Assembly (NCBI GenBank): GCA_041689205.1
Contig: JBDNGQ010000070.1
Location: forward strand, 1 to 12,122
Source: JAVVEG01 sp041689205
Lineage (GTDB): Bacteria > Pseudomonadota > Gammaproteobacteria > Pseudomonadales > Pseudohongiellaceae
Reading direction: 5' to 3'
Length of the DNA: 12,122 nucleotides
Part shown: in pieces, positions 5,707-12,122 of the stretch
Numbering within the stretch: the first letter of the stretch is position 1
How the letters are laid out: each line of letters opens with the position of its first letter
Notes under the pieces: generated by a model
What the model was told of the DNA's origin: nothing
The model's database searches: none
The model's input: only the letters and a program-made list of their open reading frames with translations
Translations under genes and position numbers: made by a program

Positions 5707-8301
5707 GTGTTAGAAGCCTATCGAAAACACGTTGCCGAACGATCTGAACAAGGCATTGTGCCGAAACCTCTAGATCCGGCGCAGACAGCCGACCTGGTAG
5801 AATTGCTGAAGAACCCGCCGGCTGGCGAAGAAGCATTTTTACTGGATTTGATCTCCAATCGAGTACCAGCAGGTGTTGATGAGGCTGCCTATGTAAAGGC
5901 AGGGTTTTTAACGGCGGTCGCTAATGGCGAAGTAAAATCACCGGTGGTGGATAAAAAGCTGGCAGTACGTCTGCTTGGCACTATGCTGGGTGGCTACAAT
6001 ATTTCCACCCTGGTCAAACTGTTGGATAATGCTGAACTGGCTGCCGATGCTGGCAGAGAGTTGTCGCATACGCTGCTGATGTTCGATGCCTTTCACGATG
6101 TGGAAGAGCGCGCCAAAGCCGGCAACGCCCATGCACAAAAAGTTATGGAATCATGGGCTGCGGCTGAGTGGTTTACCAACAAGCCCGAGTTGCCGGCGAA
6201 AATGACTATCGCCGTATTCAAGGTTTCAGGTGAAACCAATACTGATGATCTCTCCCCCGCCCCTGATGCCTGGTCACGTCCTGATATCCCGCTGCACGCA
6301 CTGGCTATGTACAAGATGCCACGCGAAGGTGTCACCAATGCGGCGGCTCAGATCGCTGAGTTGCAGAACCTGGGTCACCCTGTTGCGCTGGTTGGCGATG
6401 TCGTCGGTACCGGTTCCTCGCGCAAATCCGCGACCAACTCAGTACTCTGGTATATTGGTGATGATGTACCTCACATCCCAAACAAGCGTGATGGCGGGGT
6501 CTGTATCGGCAGCAAAATAGCACCCATTTTCTTTAATACCATGGAAGACGCCGGAGCTTTCCCGATCGAGTGTGATGTGGAAAAAATGAACACCGGTGAT
6601 GTTATCGACATCTATCCCTATGAAGGCAAAATAAACCGTCATGGCAGCGATGAACTGGTTACTGAATTCACCCTGCGCACCGAAGTATTGCTTGATGAAG
6701 TGCGTGCCGGCGGCCGCATACCATTGATTATTGGTCGCGGTCTGACTGAGAAAGCCCGTACTTCAATGGGACTGCCCGCATCTAAAATATTCCGCCTGCC
6801 CTTCGATGTTGCTGCCTCAGATAAAGGTTATACCCTCGCTCAAAAAATGGTCGGTAAAGCTTGTGGCGTAGTCGGCGTGCGCCCAGGCAGTTACTGTGAA
6901 CCAAAAATGACCACGGTAGGCTCCCAGGATACCACTGGTCCGATGACCCGGGACGAGCTCAAAGATCTGGCCTGTCTGGGTTTCTCAGCCGATCTGGTGA
7001 TGCAGTCCTTCTGCCACACGGCGGCTTATCCAAAGCCAGTTGACATTGAAACTCAGCATACCCTGCCCGATTTTATTCAGACCCGTGGCGGAGTTGCACT
7101 GCGTCCAGGCGATGGCATTATTCACTCCTGGCTTAATCGTATGCTGTTGCCTGACACGGTTGGTACCGGCGGTGACTCACACACCCGTTTCCCTATTGGC
7201 ATTTCTTTCCCAGCCGGTTCAGGTCTGGTGGCATTTGCAGCTGCAACGGGTGTCATTCCTTTGGACATGCCGGAATCTGTGCTGGTGCGCTTCAAAGGTA
7301 AAATGCAGCCAGGTATCACTTTACGTGATCTGGTCAATGCAATCCCTTACGCGGCAATACAGTCTGGTGATCTGACCGTTGAAAAAAAGGGCAAGAAAAA
7401 TATTTTTTCCGGCCGCATCCTGGAAATTGAAGGTCTGCCGGATCTTAAAGTGGAGCAGGCTTTTGAATTGTCAGACGCCTCTGCAGAGCGCTCTGCAGGA
7501 GGCTGTACGATTCGTTTAAATAAAGAACCTATCATTGAGTATTTCAAATCAAACATCACCTTGCTGCGCTGGATGATCAGTGAAGGCTACGGTGATGCGC
7601 GTACCCTTGAACGCCGCGCCCAGGCGATGGAAGAGTGGCTGCAGGATCCACAGTTGCTGGAGCCTGATGCCGATGCTGAATACCATAAGATCATTGAAAT
7701 AGATCTGAATGAAATCACTGAGCCACTGCTGGCCTGTCCTAACGACCCAGATGATGTGCGTCCGCTGTCTGCGGTGCAGGGTACCAAAATTGACGAAGTG
7801 TTTATTGGTTCCTGCATGACCAACATCGGCCATTTCCGAGCGGCCAGTGAAGTGCTGAAACAGGTAAAAGGTGCAATTCCGACGCGATTGTGGATATCTC
7901 CACCCACCAAAATGGATCAGCACCAACTTACAGAAGAAGGTATCTACAGCGTGTTTGGTGTTGCCGGTGCGCGCACCGAGATGCCAGGTTGTTCATTATG
8001 CATGGGTAACCAGGCACGGGTCGCACCCAACTCAACTGTGATCTCGACATCGACACGTAACTTCCCCAACCGTCTGGGCGATGGCGCTAATGTCTATCTG
8101 GCCTCTTCTGAGATGGCTGCCGTCAGTTCGGTGCTCGGTCGCATCCCCACCATGGAGGAGTATCTGGTTTACATGAAAAATGTAGATACGATGTCAGACA
8201 GCATCTACCGCTACCTGAACTTTAATGAGATTAAATCTTATATGGAAGCGGCTGATGAGGCGAAAAACATCCCGCTGGTGAATGTGCGCGAGGTGGCGTA
8301 A
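5707..8301 (+). CDS. acnB: bifunctional aconitate hydratase 2 / 2-methylisocitrate dehydratase
   Basis: TCA-cycle enzyme that converts citrate to isocitrate through cis-aconitate; AcnB can also hydrate 2-methylaconitate in the methylcitrate cycle. At 864 residues it is one short of E. coli AcnB and reads closely along its whole length. The order is an N-terminal HEAT-like domain (about 1-160), the swivel domain (about 160-370, with TNTDDLSPAPDAWSRPDIPL), and the catalytic domains with GDSHTRFP. The [4Fe-4S] ligands are Cys703 (GSCMTN), Cys762 and Cys765 (GCSLCMGN). The start is GTG with a strong ribosome site. It stands alone in its transcription unit: divergent from DUF1289, and closed by the hairpin at 8345. 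In E. coli apo-AcnB also binds mRNA; whether this one does cannot be seen. Confidence 0.98.
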   Translation: MLEAYRKHVAERSEQGIVPKPLDPAQTADLVELLKNPPAGEEAFLLDLISNRVPAGVDEAAYVKAGFLTAVANGEVKSPVVDKKLAVRLLGTMLGGYNISTLVKLLDNAELAADAGRELSHTLLMFDAFHDVEERAKAGNAHAQKVMESWAAAEWFTNKPELPAKMTIAVFKVSGETNTDDLSPAPDAWSRPDIPLHALAMYKMPREGVTNAAAQIAELQNLGHPVALVGDVVGTGSSRKSATNSVLWYIGDDVPHIPNKRDGGVCIGSKIAPIFFNTMEDAGAFPIECDVEKMNTGDVIDIYPYEGKINRHGSDELVTEFTLRTEVLLDEVRAGGRIPLIIGRGLTEKARTSMGLPASKIFRLPFDVAASDKGYTLAQKMVGKACGVVGVRPGSYCEPKMTTVGSQDTTGPMTRDELKDLACLGFSADLVMQSFCHTAAYPKPVDIETQHTLPDFIQTRGGVALRPGDGIIHSWLNRMLLPDTVGTGGDSHTRFPIGISFPAGSGLVAFAAATGVIPLDMPESVLVRFKGKMQPGITLRDLVNAIPYAAIQSGDLTVEKKGKKNIFSGRILEIEGLPDLKVEQAFELSDASAERSAGGCTIRLNKEPIIEYFKSNITLLRWMISEGYGDARTLERRAQAMEEWLQDPQLLEPDADAEYHKIIEIDLNEITEPLLACPNDPDDVRPLSAVQGTKIDEVFIGSCMTNIGHFRAASEVLKQVKGAIPTRLWISPPTKMDQHQLTEEGIYSVFGVAGARTEMPGCSLCMGNQARVAPNSTVISTSTRNFPNRLGDGANVYLASSEMAAVSSVLGRIPTMEEYLVYMKNVDTMSDSIYRYLNFNEIKSYMEAADEAKNIPLVNVREVA

Positions 8302-8344
8302 GTCCCAAAATTTGGCGGCGTGAAATATCATAAAACCGTTATGC

Positions 8345-8379
8345 AAACTGCAGGCATCCACTCTGGATGTCTGCAGTTT
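8345..8379 (+). terminator. hairpin terminator between convergent acnB and pepN
   Basis: AAACTGCAG-G-CATCCA (8345-8360), loop CTC, and TGGATG-T-CTGCAGTTT (8364-8379) form a 16-bp stem with one G-T pair. A-run and T-run at the base of the stem allow action in both directions. On the minus strand the G-T pair becomes an A-C mismatch, so the plus-strand (acnB) form is slightly stronger. It lies 43 bases after the acnB stop and 8 bases after the pepN stop. The T tract after the stem is short. Confidence 0.85.
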
Positions 8380-8387
8380 TCACACTC

Positions 8388-11099
8388 TCAAACCAGACTT
8401 TTAATAACCACTTCGTACACATCCTTCGACAGATTTTCCTCCGCCGCTATACGCTCCAACTGCGTCTTCATCAATTGTTGACGTACTGCGTCGTACTTCT
8501 TCCAGCGCGTCAACGGGGTCAGCAGACGCGAGGCTATCTGCGGATTCAATCGGTTCAATTCCAGAATTTTATCGCCAAGAAACGCATAGCCAGCTCCGCT
8601 GATATCATGGAAGTTGATGGCATTCTGACTCGAGAATGCACCAATCAATGAGCGCACTTTATTGGGATTGCGCATATCAAACATGTCATGGCCAAGCAGA
8701 GCTTTAACCTGTTGCAATGTCCCTGGCACTGTCGCTGTAGCCTGCACAGAGAACCATTGATCGACTACCAGTGCCTCATGGCGCCATTTTTCAAGAAACT
8801 GCTGTAGCGCATTCTGTTTGAACTCCTGCGCTGCGGGGGCTTCGTTGTTTACCAGCAACCGCAGAGCCGCGTTCACATCCGTCATATTAGCAGCACAGGC
8901 AAATTGCTGCTGACACAGATCTATCCACTCTCGCTTGTTCGTCCGCATCAGATAAGCCAGACAGATATTGCTCAATGAGCGTCTGGCGATACCATCGGCA
9001 TCTGCAGCGTAGGCGGCATCAGTCACCAGGGCCTGGTGCAATGCGGCAAACTGTGACTCCAGCGACTTTGCCAGTGTATTTAACAGATACTCGCGTACCG
9101 TATAAATACCAACCACATCGATTTCGTCCGCCAGCTCACTTAAATAAGCTTCAGATGGCAGACTTAATAATTGCGCCAGCATGGCTTTATCGAGAGTATT
9201 GCCGACCTTCGCATCCGCTAAAGCAGTCGCCAGCACTGCTGTAAATGCCTGCAGTAACCCGGCATCCATATGCAATGCGCGATCTGCCTGAAAATCCTGT
9301 AACAACCGCTCTATAACCTGCACTGATAGTTCCTGAGCGGCATTCCAGCGATTAAATCCATCGCTGTCACTGGTCATCAGGAACAACAGATCCTGCTGGG
9401 AATAATCGAAGAACAGCTTAACCGGTGCCGAAAAACCGCGCATCAGTGAAGGCACCGGCTTTGAGTTGACGCCAGTAAAAACGAATGTTTCAGTGGCCTG
9501 CTTTACATCAAGAACACGTTCGACAGCGGCCTTATCTGCCGGCTCACCCGCCAGTGACAAAGGCATTGCCTGACCATTAACTCCCAGCAGTCCCATCCGC
9601 AAGGGAATATGAAATGGCTTTTTCTGTAATTGCCCAGGAGTTGGCGGACAGGACTGGGTCACCTCCAGGGTATAAGTTTGAGCGCTTTCGTCGTAATTAC
9701 CGCTGATACGCAGTTGCGGAGTTCCTGACTGTGAATACCAATTGCGAAACTGCTGCAGATCGACACCACTGGCATCTTCCATGGCTTTTACAAAATCTTC
9801 AGTGGTCACTGCCTGACCATCATGGCGATCAAAATACAGATCACTGCCTGTGCGGAAATTCGCTTCTCCCAGCAATTCCTGAATCATACGCACAACTTCT
9901 GCGCCCTTCTCATAAATGGTCAGAGTGTAAAAGTTGGATATTTCCATGTAGGAGTCCGGGCGCACAGAATGCGCCATTGGACCCGCATCTTCAGCAAACT
10001 GAGCAGTGCGCAGGAAACTGACATCTTCGATTCGTTTAACCGTACGCGAACCCATATCCGCTGAAAACTCTGCATCACGATAAACGGTGAAACCTTCTTT
10101 AAGACTGAGTTGAAACCAGTCCCTGCAGGTAACCCGATTGCCGGACCAATTGTGAAAATACTCATGAGCCACCACCGCTTCCACACGCTGGAATGAATTA
10201 TCCGTGGTGGTTTGTGGGTTGGCCAGGACGCAAGAGGTATTGAAAATGTTCAAGCCCTTGTTTTCCATAGCGCCCATATTGAAATCATCAACCGCTACGA
10301 TCATAAAAATATCCAGATCGTACTCGCGGCCATAAACCTGTTCATCCCACCGCATTGCATTTTTAAGCGACAACATCGCATGATCACATTTATCAAGATC
10401 CTTGCTTTCCACAAAGATGCGCAGCGTAATCTCCCGGCCGGAGCTGGTGATAAATTTATCTTCGATGTATTCCATATCGCCGGCAACCAGAGCAAATAAA
10501 TAGCACGGCTTCATGAACGGGTCCTGCCAGGTGACAGATTGGCGCCCTGCTTCATCTTCCTGCTGATCGATCATATTTCCATTCGAGAGCAGGACCGGAT
10601 AGCGCGATTTATCAGCGACGATAGTGGTCGTAAACCGCGACATCACGTCAGGTCGGTCGAGATAATAAGTGATTTTACGGAAGCCCTCTGCTTCACACTG
10701 TGTACAGAACATTTTTTTCGACTTATACAGCCCCTCAAGGCTGGTGTTGTTCTGCGGCTTGATGCAGGTATGACATTCCAGTACAAATTCAGCGCTGGAG
10801 TCTCCCTGCAGCGATTGCACGAGTGAGCTGATACTCAACGACTCATCGCCGATAAGGTATTCCTGTGCTGCCAGTTCCCGGCCATTAAGCAGCAATTTCT
10901 CCAACACCATATCCTGACCGTCGAGTAACAGACAATCGGCATTGTTGTCGGCCAGTTGCGGGTTACGCCGCATAAACAGGCGGGACACTACGCGGGTAAA
11001 GTCCTCGTGCAACTCAAAACGCAGATCTGTGCTTTCAATTAAAAACTCAGGTGCCTGGTAATCCTTTAGATAGATAGTGCTTGCTTGTGTGGTCTTCAT
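8388..11099 (-). CDS. pepN: aminopeptidase N (M1 family)
   Basis: Cytoplasmic zinc aminopeptidase of broad specificity that finishes peptide degradation downstream of the ATP-dependent proteases. It has 903 residues (E. coli PepN 870). The motifs are in order: GAMEN exopeptidase motif at 276-280; zinc site HEYFH at 312-316, with catalytic Glu313 and third ligand Glu335; and the transition-state Tyr396 in FYTLTIYEKGAE. All sit 15 residues later than in E. coli. The N-terminal beta domain, the catalytic domain and the C-terminal helical cap (from about 560, ending ENLSKDVYEVV) are all present. There is no signal peptide. The ATG has AGG seven bases upstream. It is the third gene of the yeaC-like/DUF2797/pepN operon and ends just before the shared terminator. 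Confidence 0.98.
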   Translation of the reverse strand: MKTTQASTIYLKDYQAPEFLIESTDLRFELHEDFTRVVSRLFMRRNPQLADNNADCLLLDGQDMVLEKLLLNGRELAAQEYLIGDESLSISSLVQSLQGDSSAEFVLECHTCIKPQNNTSLEGLYKSKKMFCTQCEAEGFRKITYYLDRPDVMSRFTTTIVADKSRYPVLLSNGNMIDQQEDEAGRQSVTWQDPFMKPCYLFALVAGDMEYIEDKFITSSGREITLRIFVESKDLDKCDHAMLSLKNAMRWDEQVYGREYDLDIFMIVAVDDFNMGAMENKGLNIFNTSCVLANPQTTTDNSFQRVEAVVAHEYFHNWSGNRVTCRDWFQLSLKEGFTVYRDAEFSADMGSRTVKRIEDVSFLRTAQFAEDAGPMAHSVRPDSYMEISNFYTLTIYEKGAEVVRMIQELLGEANFRTGSDLYFDRHDGQAVTTEDFVKAMEDASGVDLQQFRNWYSQSGTPQLRISGNYDESAQTYTLEVTQSCPPTPGQLQKKPFHIPLRMGLLGVNGQAMPLSLAGEPADKAAVERVLDVKQATETFVFTGVNSKPVPSLMRGFSAPVKLFFDYSQQDLLFLMTSDSDGFNRWNAAQELSVQVIERLLQDFQADRALHMDAGLLQAFTAVLATALADAKVGNTLDKAMLAQLLSLPSEAYLSELADEIDVVGIYTVREYLLNTLAKSLESQFAALHQALVTDAAYAADADGIARRSLSNICLAYLMRTNKREWIDLCQQQFACAANMTDVNAALRLLVNNEAPAAQEFKQNALQQFLEKWRHEALVVDQWFSVQATATVPGTLQQVKALLGHDMFDMRNPNKVRSLIGAFSSQNAINFHDISGAGYAFLGDKILELNRLNPQIASRLLTPLTRWKKYDAVRQQLMKTQLERIAAEENLSKDVYEVVIKSLV

Positions 11100-11123
11100 G
11101 TCAAAACCTGTCGCTGAAAGGTT

Positions 11124-11135
11124 GCCTGATCAGGC
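11124..11135. repeat. 12-bp perfect palindrome at the end of the DUF2797 gene
   Basis: GCCTGATCAGGC is its own reverse complement and spans the DUF2797 stop codon, 25 bases before the pepN start. Several 12-bp palindromes are expected by chance in a window this size, so only the position is notable. Confidence 0.25.
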
Positions 11136-11957
11136 GGAAAATTCAATGTTGTATCCAGAGAAGCGGCGCATATTAATAACGCCTGTGTCGAATATCAGAT
11201 ATTGCCCCTTAATGCCGGTGAGCACCCCTTCCACTGTCGGATCTGTATCAAAATTAAAAGAAGATACTTTGCTGGGATAGGCAATAATCGGGTAATCAAT
11301 CTGTACCGGTTCAATACCGCTAAGCACACTGATTGCATGAAATCCAAAACGCTGATGGAGATCATCAATATCACTCTGACATTCATTCAATAATCGCTGT
11401 TTCTCAGCCAGCAAGTCAGTCTGATGATCACAACCCATCAGCATATCGCGCCAATTGGTCTTATCGGCCACGTGCTGCTTGAATAATACTTCCAGACTGC
11501 CACTCTGCAGGCGACTGCGAACCCGTATAATTGCCAGTGCCTGCACCGCCCCTTGATCGATCCAACGTGTTGGCACCTGGGTGGCACGGGTAATACCGAC
11601 CTTTACACCTGAGGAGTTTGCCAGATATACAATATGGTCCTGCATGCAGAATTCTTCACCCCATTCAGGTTCCCGACAGGTACCTTGATCATAGTGGCAT
11701 TTCTCGGGATGAATGATGCAGGAATCGCATTGCGCCAGTTTCTGGAAACACGGGTAGCAGTAACCCTGACTGAAGCTCTTATTGGTATGACGACCGCAGT
11801 GCGTGCAATTAATCTGGCCACTGAAATGCAGGCGCAGGCTGCGCTGTAACAACGCATTCAAAGGAATATCCTGATTGCCCAGCGGCAGGCTGTAGCTCAC
11901 CGGACTGTCCAATCTGCTCTTTAATTTCCGTACTGTTCCGCTGGCAATAAGCTCCAC
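11130..11957 (-). CDS. DUF2797 family protein: zinc ribbon plus GIY-YIG-like module
   Basis: Function unknown. The length is 275 residues. After a short N-terminal beta-like part (1-45) comes a cysteine-rich stretch: C51-x2-C54 ... C67-x2-C70 as one zinc ribbon, then C77, C80, C87, C94 and C104, with His83 and His88, as a second probable metal site. From 108 the sequence VYLANSSGVKVGIT ... RW ... QGA, followed by Glu156 and KTNWR, resembles a GIY-YIG nuclease core. Tyr111, Arg131 and Glu156 sit in the expected order, but the second tyrosine is replaced by Val120; this fold assignment is my inference. The family is conserved in gammaproteobacteria, and I recall it next to pepN in Pseudomonas. 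The start is GTG with AAGGA seven bases upstream, 12 bases after the preceding stop. The stop is 30 bases before pepN, so the two are cotranscribed. Confidence 0.9.
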   Translation of the reverse strand: MELIASGTVRKLKSRLDSPVSYSLPLGNQDIPLNALLQRSLRLHFSGQINCTHCGRHTNKSFSQGYCYPCFQKLAQCDSCIIHPEKCHYDQGTCREPEWGEEFCMQDHIVYLANSSGVKVGITRATQVPTRWIDQGAVQALAIIRVRSRLQSGSLEVLFKQHVADKTNWRDMLMGCDHQTDLLAEKQRLLNECQSDIDDLHQRFGFHAISVLSGIEPVQIDYPIIAYPSKVSSFNFDTDPTVEGVLTGIKGQYLIFDTGVINMRRFSGYNIEFSA

Positions 11958-11969
11958 ATTACTGTCCTT

Positions 11970-12122
11970 TTAATGTTCTTTGCCTGATTGTTGCTTCCAC
12001 GTTAAGGCCTGTTCTTCCGCATGTGCCTGTGCGTGCTGGGGACTGTCACAATGGGATTGCTTTGCACTGGTATCGATATAGCCAGTTCGCTCTGTCTCTG
12101 GCAGGCAATTCTGCTCATAGGC
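11970..12122 (-). CDS. YeaC-like DUF1315 protein, 3' end (cut by the window edge)
   Basis: Only the last 50 codons and TAA are in the window; the 5' part lies beyond base 12122. The visible peptide AYEQNCLPETERTGYID followed by a hydrophilic Gln/His/Glu-rich tail matches the C-terminal half of DUF1315 (YeaC) proteins, which I recall upstream of DUF2797 and pepN in Pseudomonas. The function of the family is unknown. Its stop is 12 bases before the DUF2797 start, and AAGGA of that gene follows the stop directly, so the two are in one operon with likely coupled translation. The assignment rests on a short stretch plus gene order. Confidence 0.7.
   Translation of the reverse strand, partial: AYEQNCLPETERTGYIDTSAKQSHCDSPQHAQAHAEEQALTWKQQSGKEH

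Noticed and set aside
7040..7926. Several open frames of 70-125 codons on both strands within acnB
   Set aside because: They are shadows of a highly conserved full-length acnB frame and have no independent ribosome sites or recognisable domains.
8305..8315. CCAAAATTTGG palindrome after the acnB stop
   Set aside because: The centre is one base, so it cannot form a hairpin loop, and the real terminator lies 30 bases downstream.
1..12122. Search for mobile elements, CRISPR arrays, toxin-antitoxin or defence genes
   Set aside because: Every stretch is taken by a recognisable housekeeping gene or a gap under 300 bases; no terminal repeats, spaced repeats or foreign-looking composition were seen.

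Overview
The window is a chromosomal housekeeping segment of a gammaproteobacterium. The UDP-diacylglucosamine hydrolase LpxH implies a Gram-negative lipid A pathway. AcnB, PepN and PpiB read very close to their enterobacterial and pseudomonad counterparts. From memory, the block acnB ... lpxH-ppiB-glnS-cysS-tRNAs has the same order in Pseudomonas aeruginosa, and a YeaC/DUF2797/pepN run also exists there, so I place the organism in or near the Pseudomonadales/Cellvibrionales. Genus cannot be read from the sequence. Base composition looks even and close to half G+C throughout. I see no sign of transfer, mobile elements, phage or CRISPR.

Layout, left to right. (1) Bases 2-336, minus strand: a tRNA operon transcribed Pro(TGG) - His(GTG) - Arg(TCT), with encoded CCA ends. 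It is driven by a near-consensus sigma-70 promoter with a GC-rich discriminator. (2) Bases 371-3513, minus: glnS then cysS, eight bases apart. With the tRNA genes this makes an aminoacylation cluster. (3) Bases 3559-3670: a short divergent promoter region holding a small palindrome, an 8-codon upstream frame and a GNRA-loop hairpin. (4) Bases 3671-4983, plus: ppiB and lpxH, two bases apart. (5) Bases 5002-5451, minus: a small DUF1289 protein convergent with lpxH. (6) Bases 5707-8301, plus: acnB, preceded by a 20-bp inverted repeat. (7) Bases 8345-8380: a strong hairpin terminator between the convergent acnB and pepN. (8) Bases 8388-12122, minus: an operon of a yeaC-like DUF1315 gene (cut by the window edge), a DUF2797 zinc-ribbon protein, and pepN.

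The identified genes cover tRNA supply and charging (tRNAs, GlnRS, CysRS), protein folding and peptide turnover (PpiB, PepN), outer-membrane lipid A (LpxH) and the TCA cycle (AcnB). Three proteins (DUF1289, DUF2797, DUF1315) have no known function. Several start codons differ from the longest open frame: cysS, glnS and the DUF1289 gene are best started further inside.

I looked for an undescribed system and did not find a convincing one. The most interesting items are the DUF2797 protein, which looks like a zinc ribbon plus a degenerate GIY-YIG-like module and is locked next to pepN; a roughly 15-residue insertion in GlnRS; and a few small dyads and leader elements in the intergenic gaps.
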